DNA from: Chaetorhynchus papuensis
Lineage: Eukaryota; Chordata; Aves; Passeriformes; Rhipiduridae
DNA: 64,000 bases
Assembly (NCBI GenBank): GCA_013396525.1
Contig: VWYX01001247.1
Location: 1-64,000 of the forward strand
Direction: 5' to 3'
Positions within the stretch are counted from its first letter, which is position 1. Every line of letters begins with the position of its first letter. Shown piece after piece: positions 53,273-64,000 of this stretch. The translations under genes were made by a program, and so were the position numbers. The notes beneath the pieces are model-generated. The model had not been told where the DNA came from. It made no database searches and worked only from the letters and a program-made list of their open reading frames with translations.

Positions 53273-55272
53273 TTTCTCCTTTGTGTGCAATGTTGGCTTG
53301 AGGTGAGAAGCAATAGGGTTTGGTATTTTGACAGCGGGATAGATTATATTTTGAAAGTTCTTGGAGGTTTTTTTATAGAAAGAAAAAGGATTTGTCTCAA
53401 TCGTCATGTCGTGTATTCTTGAAAGCCCGTGTGTCCAAACATACTGGCAGATTATTCTGAGTTACAGACAAACTAGCTTCAAAGCCCACAAGCAACCAGC
53501 TTAAGTACATTAAATCAAGGAGCCAATTTAAAAAACATTAATATAAACAATGTATGAGAAATAACATTTTAAAAAATCAAAACATTAAAAGACACATTAA
53601 AAGACTTAGATTAATGTATTTAATCTGTTCTAGGTAAAAATAGCCTTATAGTTAAATGTTCACACTTCTTTACAAGCACACCCAGAGAGTCTCTCCAAGA
53701 AGGAAAAGGGAATGCTACTTATTAGCGAAGGGAAAGGAAGGACTCCTAACTTCTCAGAGCTTCTAACATCAATCCACCTAATAAGGTTTGTCTTTATAGT
53801 CCAATATGCACTTTCCACTGTCAGGGCTTACTCATTAGCACAGATATATTTTACATCCAGATTTGTGGAATAATTAAAAATGCGCAGACTAAGAAGAGAT
53901 TTTTGCATAACTGTAATATAAACACACAAGGACAATTCCTATGTGTCAGAGTTGCAAATCTAGTAGGATAACTTCTGGGGTACATAAAATTTTATACTAC
54001 TATGAAGTAAATTTTACTTTTAAAATTAATTTACTTTGTATCCTTGGAAAGGATGATACTTAATTTATTTAAAGGTTTTGGCACAAAAAACCAATTATAC
54101 ACCAAACATTTCTACTTTCAGATGAAATGGATATGCATTTAAATGCTGGTAGCTTTTATAATAAAAATTAAATTGAAAATATAAGATACTATTGTTAAGG
54201 AAAAAAAAGGCAATTAAAAAAACTCAACTGAAATCTAATTCTTATCCTTCCCAATTAAAAATAAACCAACCTCAAACCTGCCTATCATTAAAAGGTACTT
54301 ATTGTCCTAACGATGTTTAGATAACACACACATATTAATCATGGTATAATACTAATCCTTATATACCAAACCATCAACTATTCTAATGTTGGAACCAAAT
54401 GAAACAGAAGAGTAAATTTATGTTATGTTTTAAGGTGAACTTTGCACCTTAATTCAATTCCTGTTCTCATTGATAAATTACTAACTCCAAATTATTATAC
54501 TTTAGAGCTTTAAACCCTTTAAACCTACGAGACACAGAAACAGAGCCAATACAGCCTTCCCATCAAGCTCTATTTATGCTGCCTAAAAGCACACTAATTC
54601 ACAGATGAAACTTGTTATACAAAATGACCCCTAATGAACTTAACAGCTGTTTGCTGCCATGCCCTGTCAATGGCTGAAACAAACATAAATTTACTCTTTC
54701 TCTACTCCTGGAAATACTGTCTCAGCAGTGACCTGCCTCTTATATAAATTTTGCAAATGTGTGCAACAAGGCAGGCTGATTGACCTGTAAAACCAGAGAT
54801 CTAGCAGATTTTAAGCACCAAGATAACAGATACTGTAACCTTTCATCAGTTCATCCTTGATTGGCCAAAGAGGGCTACAGCTGGTAAGAAAATAGTGACA
54901 GGTAAAATCTGCTGCAGGGTGAACAAAATCCAAAGGATATAAGCCTAAATTAGAGTTCATTACAGTCATAGATATAATGAGATGCCTAACAGTATGCCTA
55001 TTCCTTCCAGAAGTGAAACCAATAAGTGCACGTACAGGTAGAGTTGTAGAAGACAGAAAAACTTGTTTGTTTCATAACAGTTCAGATAACCAGTGACGGG
55101 AACACCTAATTAAGCCAGCAGGGAATACCAATGAAAGAAACAAGATTGAATTTCCTTATACTGTCTGACTGGAAAAGAAAGTCATAGAGCATAAGAGAGA
55201 CTCCCTCATGACTCCAGACTGGCATAAATATAAAACAGAGATGAAGAGACACATTACCCATTCTGCACTTAC

Positions 55273-55328
55273 TAATCATAAAATCACCTAGGTTGGAAAA
55301 GACCTTTAATATCATTGAGGCCATCTAT
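55273..55328 (-). mobile_element. Very short CR1 3' tail (about 56 bp)
   Basis: taatcataaaatcacctagg, then ttggaaaagacctttaatat and cattgaggccat: the same terminal CR1 stretch as at 53.2 kb, in the same orientation and slightly closer to the common consensus. Confidence 0.72.
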
Positions 55329-57427
55329 TAAGAGTAACAGTCTGTAATGGCTCTGGGTAATAGGAATCTCTTCAGACAGTGGGATAGCTGGGTCTTATGC
55401 CCAGAACCCTGGGTTCTGTGGCTGTCCAGCCCAGGAAAGCTGCTTATTCATGTGATTACACACTATTCCAAACTGGAAGCCCTCTCTAGACAACACTGAC
55501 CACTGACATTGACTATGTCACATCATGTAACTGAAATGTGTTATGTATGGCTCCAGAGAAGATCACGGAGGAGATGGAATTTCAGTTAGGAACTTGATGT
55601 GTTCCTAAGCTTGAAATATAGTATTATGCATAAGTGATATTATATCTATCTGAATAAAAATGCAACAGCATCTCTTCTGTGAAATTATATTACACTGCTG
55701 TCCATTCATAATTCTGCCACTTTATACACAAAGTCCAAAGCCTATTTCAGTGCACTTCACAGCCCTTTTGCTCTCTACATATTTGCAAACCATAGCCACT
55801 TAAAAGATTTTCTTGAGTTACCACAAATTCTGCTTCTTAAACATGAAATTGTTGCTACACTGCATTTTCACACCTCTGCCTTTATAATTTGTCTTGAGAT
55901 TTTAATGCATATAATGCCAAGTTTAAAGTTGCCAGAGAAAAAAAATAATTACAATGACATGTCATTTTGGGATGCTTCATTTCAAGACCAAGGACCAGAA
56001 ACAGTGAGCCTTCCCCAGCCTCCCCACACTACCTTTAAGCTTTGTAGAAATAAACGCTTAGACATCAGTTGGCTGAGTTATTCGCCCCAAGGTTTTAATG
56101 TGTTTTTAAAAGATGTTTCTTTAGAGCATACATTTTATGTATATTGATAAGATGTGTATTCTAAAGGATTCAAACTGGCATTCATAATTAATCTCTGAAA
56201 GCTCTTTAAGCTGTTTTGTACCATCTTGTCAATAGCAAACACATCTTTGACGGAAACAATGAATCCAATTCCTTTTACAAATGTTGGAAAGACACATTTA
56301 TTGTTTAATATACTGCACATATTTAAACGTACTTTAATCCTTCTAATGATAATCACTTTTTTCCAATTATTTTTCTTCAAAGCTACCTACCCTTCTGCAG
56401 ATATGTGTTTAGTATTCACTTTCCAGCACAGCTGAATCACCTCACTATTTTTCCCTTTTTCAAAACCTCCTCACATTACTTGCTTACTACTTAGAATTAA
56501 CCATTTCAAAATCTTAAGATTCCTTGGCAGAATGCAGCTAGTTCAAAGTTCTGTTTTAATACACAAGTGGATACTCTAAATAGACAATTATGCTTTGGCA
56601 TAAATGTTGAGTGACACGGCTTAGAAGACTTGTATTTCCTCTCTTCATGATCTCCATGGATGTCTGACTTTATGCTTTTATGAAGCACTCTTGATCAGAT
56701 CAAGAAACACCCCTCTTTGGAGAAAGTGAGGTTTGAGCAGTGTTCCCCATTAACTGAAATATTTCTTCTTACATTAAAAACCAGTTTTGTAAAGCAGAAC
56801 AGTAAAACAAATACACGCTTTTTTTTAACAAAAGAAATAAAAATTTAGATTATGAACAGGAGTTATAAACAGTCTGCACTTGCAAGCATTGATCTTAATC
56901 CAAGTAGATTGCTTTATTCCTCAAGAATCTGCCCCTCCTGCCAATATCCTTCCAGCGTCTTTTGGTGGGTCTCTTATTGCTCTGTCTTGTTTCTCCAGTA
57001 TGGATAAGGAAGCAGTTTATGTGTCATCAGTTTTTTCTTTTCTTTCTTGCTTTTGTTTAGGGAAAACCTTAATTAGACAAATCCATATAACACAATCCAA
57101 AAAGCAGGACAATGCACAGCAGTTAAAAATTATGACAATGTATCCTTCAGTTATATTTAACCACAGACTTTATTTTCACTTGTACCAGACTTTTATTCTG
57201 TCATATTTGAAGATTTTAGTTTGCTGATTTGTTCATATGTTAGAAAGAGAAAAGACAAAATCAAATATTTAAAAGATTACCAATTGTAATTTAAACTTAT
57301 AACTTTATGGTGAGAAAACGCCTTTGGCTGCACAATTACTTAATATCCTCAGTGTTAAGTCTTTTATCAGAGTAATTAACATTTTCACTGGTAGTGCATA
57401 GAAATCACAATGCTACCATTTCCCTTC

Positions 57428-57590
57428 ACCCCTGGAAATGTTCCAGGCAAGGTTGGATGGGGCTTTGAGCAACCTGGAAGGTGGAAGCTGCCCCTGCCCA
57501 TGGCAGGGGGGCTGGAACTAAAGAATCTTTAAGGTCCCTTCCATTCCAAACCATCCCATGATTCCATCATTCTATGATCCTATGATCCTA
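57428..57590 (+). mobile_element. CR1 LINE 3' end (about 160 bp)
   Basis: Begins acccctggaaatgttccagg, then ggttggatggggctttgagc and cctgcccatggcaggggggc. It ends in several degenerate octamer units (attccatc, attctatg, atcctatg, atccta). This is the clearest CR1 3' tail in the window and looks relatively young because the 3' UTR is well kept. Confidence 0.95.
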
Positions 57591-60500
57591 AGGATTCAGG
57601 TTATCCCTCTCTTTAAAACAATTTTTAACAGATCAGCGGTAGAAGAGACAGAATGCCTAAATGTGTCTACACATCAATATTCATAGCTGTATCTTTAAAA
57701 AATCTTCTGATGTAAAAAGAATGATCTATCAGATTTCTTCTAATTCTTAAACAACTCTTATTTTCCAGTATTTTTTTTGCCTCTCTTATTTTTTTTTAAG
57801 TTACAGGGAAGCTTACCAAAATGTAAAGAGTTTACAAAGATGTAGAATTATATCTTTCACCATATTTGGCAAAAAAAACCCCATTCTCAAGGAGCTCAAT
57901 ATCACATATTATTAGAATAATACTACCCTTCAAGCATAATAAAAAGAAAAATGAGAATATCTTTATATTACAGATCATATGGAAGCTTTGAGATTAAGTA
58001 ACTTGTCCGCAAAATTTCATTGAAGGCTTGAAGTAAAGCCAAAACCTAAACTTAAGTCTCCTGTATATTAATACAATGTTTCAACGACAGAACCATCCTT
58101 TCTTTTCAAGTAAATCTTGTATTTCATGAAGTCAACTATAACCACGTAAGAACAAAAAAGCCTAGCTAAATATTTTTCTAGAATCACTGAAGTAAAACCC
58201 TTTACAGTGGCTTGAGACCCATGCTTTTCATTAGAATAATGGTCTCTCAGTCAAGGTATAATAATCAGAGATAAGCATAAATTGTGCTTTCTCTATTTTC
58301 TCTCCTATCCCTTTCCACATTCCATTGTTTCTCTGGAGACAAGGCAGAACTGGATAATATTAATAAACCTCAGAGCCCATACCTCTAGAAGTCGGTATAA
58401 TTATGTTATTTAAGGGATTCTACATAAGAAATTCCTGGCTTCCTCTAAAAATACTCCAGCTCAACAGTGACAATGTGAATAGAGGGTGTGGGGAGTTGGA
58501 GGGGAGAAAAACCCCATGTGCTCTTTTCACACTTAATACTTTTTATTAGATAAGAGATACTATTTCCTTTCAATATACATAGAATTTGTTGGCATCACAA
58601 ACACAAAACCAAAACATCTGAACTGTTGCCACAATATGCAAAGAAAAGAATAAATGGAAAAAAATACTATTATCTCCAAATATATATTAATCCACAGCTT
58701 CTTTATTTATTGTGCACATTTGTCAGGAGCTTCCAAGCTGATCCAGACCAGCCTCTTTGATTATGCCTCCTTGAATGTTTTCAAGAGTCCAAACTGTTAC
58801 TAATATCCCTGGAAAAAAACCACTTTACTAAGTCAAAGGTACAATAAGCTGTCATTAAATGCATATTTACCAACATGCCTGAGAGCAGCCAGCAAGAGCC
58901 CCAGCATACATGAAGATGAATGCAGCCGTGCACATGGGAACACATTACATGGTGCAGAAGGGAGTGAAGCAGCAGCCTAGAACTGAATTCCCCACTTAAT
59001 CTGGAAAAACATACATGAGAACTCAATTGACTGCAGTAGAAACACACACATGCTACAAGTGCGTAATATTCCTACTTGTTTCGCTTGCTCAGAAAGGATT
59101 CAGGATTTACATGACAACTCAAATACCAGTTCTGAAACCCAGAAAGTCAGAAATCACACGGTGATGCTTTTGCTTTATGAACACTAGGGTACCACAAGAA
59201 AATGCTTTCCTGTGTACAAATATTTGGGTCATTATCAAATTCTTTGTAAATCCTCTCTTTCGGTCAAGAAAAAAAATTACTCTGCTTATTAACTTTCTCT
59301 CATGCATAATTATCAGATCATTCAATTTTTTTCTCTACTGTTTTTGCTTTGTTTTGTTTGGTTTTCAAATCCATGCTTTCCTCAAAGCACATACCAGCAT
59401 AGGATGTGTAGTTCTTGTGATAGCATCATCGTTGCCATGTGTTTTCTCACTTAATCTTTTCTTCTTTCTGCATTCACAATTTGTTGCTCCTCTCTTTAAA
59501 CTGTTTTTATCTTCGAGGATGCTATTTCCTATCATAGGAACATATTTTATATTCTTAGCAGATATACATGGCTACCTTGAAATAGCTTGTATTCAAAAGA
59601 TTCTCTTTGCAATATTCCATCACTAGCACAGATGCTGACTGTATTATTTTGTAATCATTGTGTAAGATTCTATAATTTCAGAATCATCTGAAGATTGCAT
59701 CAATAAATTTATATATTTTCTTTAAAGCAATTGTATATTTATGCATGTTGACAGCATAAAGTCTAGAGCAGAGAAAATTAATAAATTCAATGCAAGTCAC
59801 ACTTCATTTATCTGGTAAAAAAACCCCATACCGAACTATTTTCTTTTAAATTAGAATCTCATGAAGGACTAACATAAAACCTTGTGGGTGTCAAAATGTA
59901 TTATTACTGTGTTACAAGATTGTATCGATTTTGTCCTTTGTACAAAGATAATTAATTGAGTTGATAAAACTTATCTTTCATGAAGTTCTTTTGTTTTGCA
60001 TTAATTAATTCATAGTGCATACCATATCAACTTCTCTATTCTTTCCTTAGGATTAGCATGAGACTAGCTTGCCTGTAACATGGAGCTGGCCTTTTCAAGG
60101 ATTAGACGAAACAAATTTTTTCTTAGGCTAATTCAAGGATTTGATCAGAAAGTTCACTATTAATAAATATATTGTTACTTTGTCTGCTATCTATTATGTA
60201 TTTTTAATAGTTCAATATTAACATCTCACAACTTAAAACCAGATCAGATAGCATTTCAATGAAAGAAAACTTACAAATGCACCATATCAGCCGTATGATT
60301 GCCGTATTTTCAGTATGCCCTGCCTACCAAGTTCTGATGTTAGCAAAGTATATTTTTTCCTAATATTTAAAATATTGTTTTCTTTGTTTCTTAGTCTTGC
60401 TCAGAATTTTTCATGGATATATTTAATCTCCTTTATATGCCTATAGTCCTGACTGCATTTTTCTAATGTCTCTAACTATATAGAAATTGAAGGACCCACA

Positions 60501-62499
60501 AGAACCTTAAGACTGTTTGCATGGGGAATGAAAACTGGAAGGCAACACTCTTCCTTCTAATGTCTACAGAGACTGGTGGTCATTTAGGCTTGATTCAAGT
60601 TTTCTGAGTCACTGCTGATTTTGCAGACATGCAGGAATATAGTTTATATTTTAAAATAGTGAAAGAGGAAATGGAATTGTTTTAAAAGTAAAACTACATT
60701 GCTGTCTGCATTGCAGCTTTGTCTCCAGGTTTTGGCCTTGTCTCCTTACGGTCTTGATCTCCCTGAAGCACCCTGGCTGTGATTCATTGTTTGCTGTGTT
60801 GGGGATATCAACAGACCCAGTTATAAGCCCTGGTCTCTGTCTCTGGTGTTCAGATACTTTAGGGCTGTACCCCATCAGCATCCGTGTTGTGGTCACCCTC
60901 TGTTCACTGTTCCCCTTCCCTTAGGCAGCAGATCCTGACCTCCCTTCTCCCAAAAATATGAGATACACTTTTGAAGTAAAACCATTTGTGAAGACCCAGT
61001 CTTGCAGTTAAGGAAGGTGAAAATTTTAAGATAACCCTTTAGCTGTCTTCTGTTTGAATTAAAAGGTAGTTCTACAAAAATGTTCTGTGAAGTTTATTAT
61101 TATTTTTTTTCTTCCCATTCTACTCTCCCCTCTTCTCATGTTTTTTTTTCACAGGGAACTCCATGCACTTAAATTATGTTTTGACCATGAGAAATTACCA
61201 CTTTGAATAAAAGGGCAAATAAAAGCTGGAGCTTGTTTTCCAGAGCTTGTTTTCTTCATATCCTATAAGCATGTTCTCATGACTTTTCCACAGGAAAATT
61301 TCAGTGGTGGGGGTTGGAAAGGGAAGAGATATGAAGATGGCCTTTTGGGAGAATTTTTCATATTTCTGATTAGGGAGAGGGATGAAAGACTCTGCAGTAA
61401 TGAGTTTGATGAGGACAAGCAGTAGCATAAATTACTTATTACTATCTACATTTGTTAATGTGATCTAGCTATAAAATTATAACCTCTTTTAAAACAAAAC
61501 TGCACTTACGCTACATGAAACTCAATTTCTGGTTGGGATGTGAATTCTTGACTTGAGACAATCATTCACCATAGATCTAACAACAGCAGCAGCAAAAATA
61601 CAGAGTTGCTCAGCTGCAATTGATTTTTTTCAGGAAAAAACCCTTTAAGCTTCTGTGAAATTCATTGCTGACTACATAAAACTGTATGGACTGTCTTTTC
61701 CTTCTGATAGATTTGGCCAGAGTTAAGCATTAGTTGCAATAGCCTATTTACCAGTGGCCAAAATAACAACAAATATAAAAGCTTTGAAGTATGGTTCATT
61801 AACTACTGTTATGGCAGGAATCATGCTGATTTCTGGGAAAATATGCTGAACTGAGAAAACAGATGATCCACAGATTGATTATTTACTTTGCTATCTAGCT
61901 GTATCTTAAAAAGGAGAAACCTATATGCTTATTAAAGGATTGCTTCTTGCAAAGATATTAGAGATCTGGATTAAAAAAAAAAGCACAAGAACACTCTGAT
62001 GTTAATAAAGCTGAAAAATAGAAATAAATAAGAAAAGGTAAGTACAAAAATTGTTTACTCTTGATAAATAAGTTCTATCATCACTGTTTGTATGAAATGA
62101 GAGAGCAGATGAGCAGAGGAATAAATTTACTATCACAATTGCAGCAGAGGTTTTACACTGTGTGGTAAATAGCTTTGTCAGAGTGCTCTGAAACTCCTAA
62201 AGGAAAAAAAACCATCTCATTCCAGGTTTCCTTTTTCTTTCTTCAGAGAAAATTCGTAACAGTGCAGACCTCATGCAGATGTAGATAGTGACTTTTGCCA
62301 AGACGGTTTGCACTGCACTTGCACTGCACAAATATCTCTTGTGTGTACATATACACGTATGCATAGGTGCAATACTGCACCCTAAATTGGAAGAGAGGAT
62401 AGTCTTATGATTGTACATATTTTGAGGGAGAATTCATTTTCCTTTCTTGAGCTTCTGTGAGGAAGTATCTTAGCTTGACAATAACAATACCACATATTT

Positions 62500-63500
62500 T
62501 TATACCACTTCTTCCCTTTCCAGCTGGTTCCAGTGTCTGGGATCCTGCTCAGTAAGGCGAGCTCTTGCTCCTTTTCTCCTTTTCTGGTTTTCTCCTGCAG
62601 TTAATGGCAAGTGCACATAGAAACCCAGTGTTACTGAAGAGGACAGCTGAGCAGCTGCTTGCAATCCTTAGCAGCAGACAGTCAGGCAGGGAAAAGGGTG
62701 AGCCTGCAGGACAGATGCTGACTTAACAGAAGGGATGATGGCTGACAAAAATAATGATAGGTGTGAGTTTGACACCTGTGGATAAGTTCTTGTGAAACGT
62801 TCACAGCACCAAATAATTTAACTAGCACGTAGTGTGACTTGGGATACAGAGATGGGAAAAGACATGCACCAGAGGGAGGCTGCTATCGCGATCTCGCAGC
62901 TACAGAAAGATGCTAATTTGTTTTGCCAACCTCGTTTCCTTATTTTCCCACATGCAGTGCTGCTGCAGCCCATTTCTTTGTGCAATGATACCATCAGTGA
63001 GCAGCACAATTCTAAACTCTCCTGAGATTACTAAGGAGACGTATGTGCACATCAGCTGTGCACCAGGAGGTGCCACTTCAGAGGTGCAGCACTCACAATG
63101 TCCTTGGACAGCAGGTCGTGAAGGGTAATGGAAGGCACGGGGAGAGTAAACAAGTCATCACAGGTTGCTTAGGAGACCCAGCACCAGCTTGCTGGGGAAA
63201 GCTGAGGACATTGTACCTCTCAAATAGCACTGGTACTGTCCTGGGGTGATACCAAGACAGCATTTGTGCACGCATGTCACTTAGGAACACAAGGCAGATT
63301 AGTTTAGCTGCACACTAAATAGTCTGACAAATTCGGAACATGGGTGGCAGGGGTGACACTCTTGTTCCTGGTCTTCCCTGTGCACCCTGTAAATTACATG
63401 AGGGTGGGAGGGAGCATTCCTCAGGGTGAGTCAGAGGGATTCTGCTGAACAGTACAAGTGCTCATAGTTTGGATGCATTTGGCCTAGCAGGGGACATGAG
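62500..63500. other. GC-richer unassigned segment in KLHL1 intron 1
   Basis: From about 62520 (ctggttccagtgtctgggat) to about 63500 the sequence is visibly less AT-rich than the rest of intron 1 and contains many CAGC/GCAG trinucleotides and the CpG-containing tatcgcgatctcgcag. I see no CR1 or known LTR landmarks. The open frames (63-72 codons on both strands) overlap each other and resemble nothing. It could be an exon or promoter of a non-coding RNA, an old retroviral remnant, or simply a compositional patch. Confidence 0.4.
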
Positions 63501-63583
63501 AAACACTCATTACATTAACTGTACTGGGAAGACATATGATTCTGATATAGCAGACAAAGAGCTAAACTAAGTTATTTAAATAC

Positions 63584-63612
63584 TAAAATGAAATAAATAA
63601 ATAAAATAAAAT
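63584..63612. repeat. (AAAT)n simple repeat
   Basis: Imperfect aaat/aaata units over about 29 bases. Confidence 0.85.
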
Positions 63613-64000
63613 TAACCATCTGCGTAGTAAAAATTAAGTAAACCTAGAAAATTACTGAAAGATTTCTGACTAATTCTCAAAACTCAAACCTATTCAGTGA
63701 ATGAGATTTAGAGATATCTGTCATAATCTTTCTCAGTGTTTATATCTCTAGCTAAGCATGTTCCCAAAGGACTATACATCAGCTGACCAAAATTTCTATT
63801 CTTAGCCACAGACACTAGAAACATGAAAGAGCTTATTCATGGTTTCAAGAGAAAGATGTTCATAGAAATTACCTTCCATTTGCTGTGGGATATACACATC
63901 TGTGATGATTAAAACACTACCCATGGGTAATTTGCTTGTATCTGAGACTTGTGCTTCAAAATCAAGATTTCTTCTTTTTATTTTCCTTTTTCTTTACAAA

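Larger units (their letters stand above)
33257..64000 (-). other. KLHL1: KLHL1 intron 1 (partial, over 30.7 kb)
   Basis: All sequence to the right of the first exon in this window lacks a splice-bounded frame resembling the KLHL1 N-terminal exon, which in other vertebrates is long, Ser/Pro-rich and fairly GC-rich. I therefore treat it as intron 1, ending at the phase-2 acceptor next to 33256. Apart from the repeats listed separately, 33257-38204, 39335-40540, 42885-51185, 51501-57427 and 57591-62500 are AT-rich unique-looking sequence with homopolymer runs and no recognised gene. A small, unrecognised first exon or an intronic non-coding RNA cannot be excluded by eye. Confidence 0.8.

Noticed and set aside
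1..64000. CRISPR arrays, bacterial operons, tRNA or rRNA genes, or a complete provirus
   Set aside because: No regularly spaced repeats, no tRNA-like clover pattern, no intact gag, pol or env frame, and the sequence is clearly vertebrate intron.

Overview
This is animal nuclear DNA, almost certainly from a bird. It is AT-rich and almost entirely non-coding. It carries several 5'-truncated CR1 LINE fragments with the avian-type 3' tail (short repeats of the ATTCTATG kind) and solo or partial endogenous-retrovirus LTRs of types familiar from Neoaves, particularly songbirds. The bird and songbird-like calls rest on recognising these repeats by eye, not on a database search.

The only protein-coding gene I can support is KLHL1 (kelch-like family member 1), on the minus strand. 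Three internal coding exons are present: 33074-33256, 20652-20788 and 6596-6792, in transcription order. All have AG acceptors and GT donors, and the codon phases join exactly (2, 2, 1, 0). Together they encode about 172 residues: the end of the N-terminal linker, the whole BTB domain and the start of the BACK domain. The long first exon lies beyond the right edge. The rest of BACK and the six kelch repeats lie beyond the left edge. The window is therefore intron 1 (most of it, over 30.7 kb), intron 2 (12,285 bp), intron 3 (13,859 bp) and the start of intron 4 (over 6.5 kb). Large introns suit KLHL1, a neuronal gene known to be very large in vertebrates.

Intron 4 (1-6595) holds a CR1 3' end at the window edge and an ERV LTR at 640-1079. 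Intron 3 holds two minus-strand CR1 fragments (11.3 and 17.1 kb). Intron 2 holds a plus-strand CR1 broken by a 243-bp foreign segment (23.9-24.95 kb), a minus-strand CR1 (26.9 kb) and a decayed plus-strand CR1 retaining part of the pol region (30.8 kb). Intron 1 holds a complete solo ERVL-type LTR (38.2-39.3 kb), a related LTR fragment in the opposite orientation (41.0-41.7 kb) set between two copies of a roughly 87% identical direct repeat (40.6 and 42.7 kb), another LTR fragment (51.2 kb), three CR1 tails, and a stretch of visibly higher GC near the right end (62.5-63.5 kb).

I found no second gene, RNA gene, CRISPR array or operon. Open frames of 60-180 codons outside the exons look like chance frames in AT-rich or repeat DNA. 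I do not see an undescribed molecular system. The observations most worth following are the direct repeat around the LTR fragment, the opposed CR1 copies flanking a KLHL1 exon, and the GC-richer segment in intron 1.
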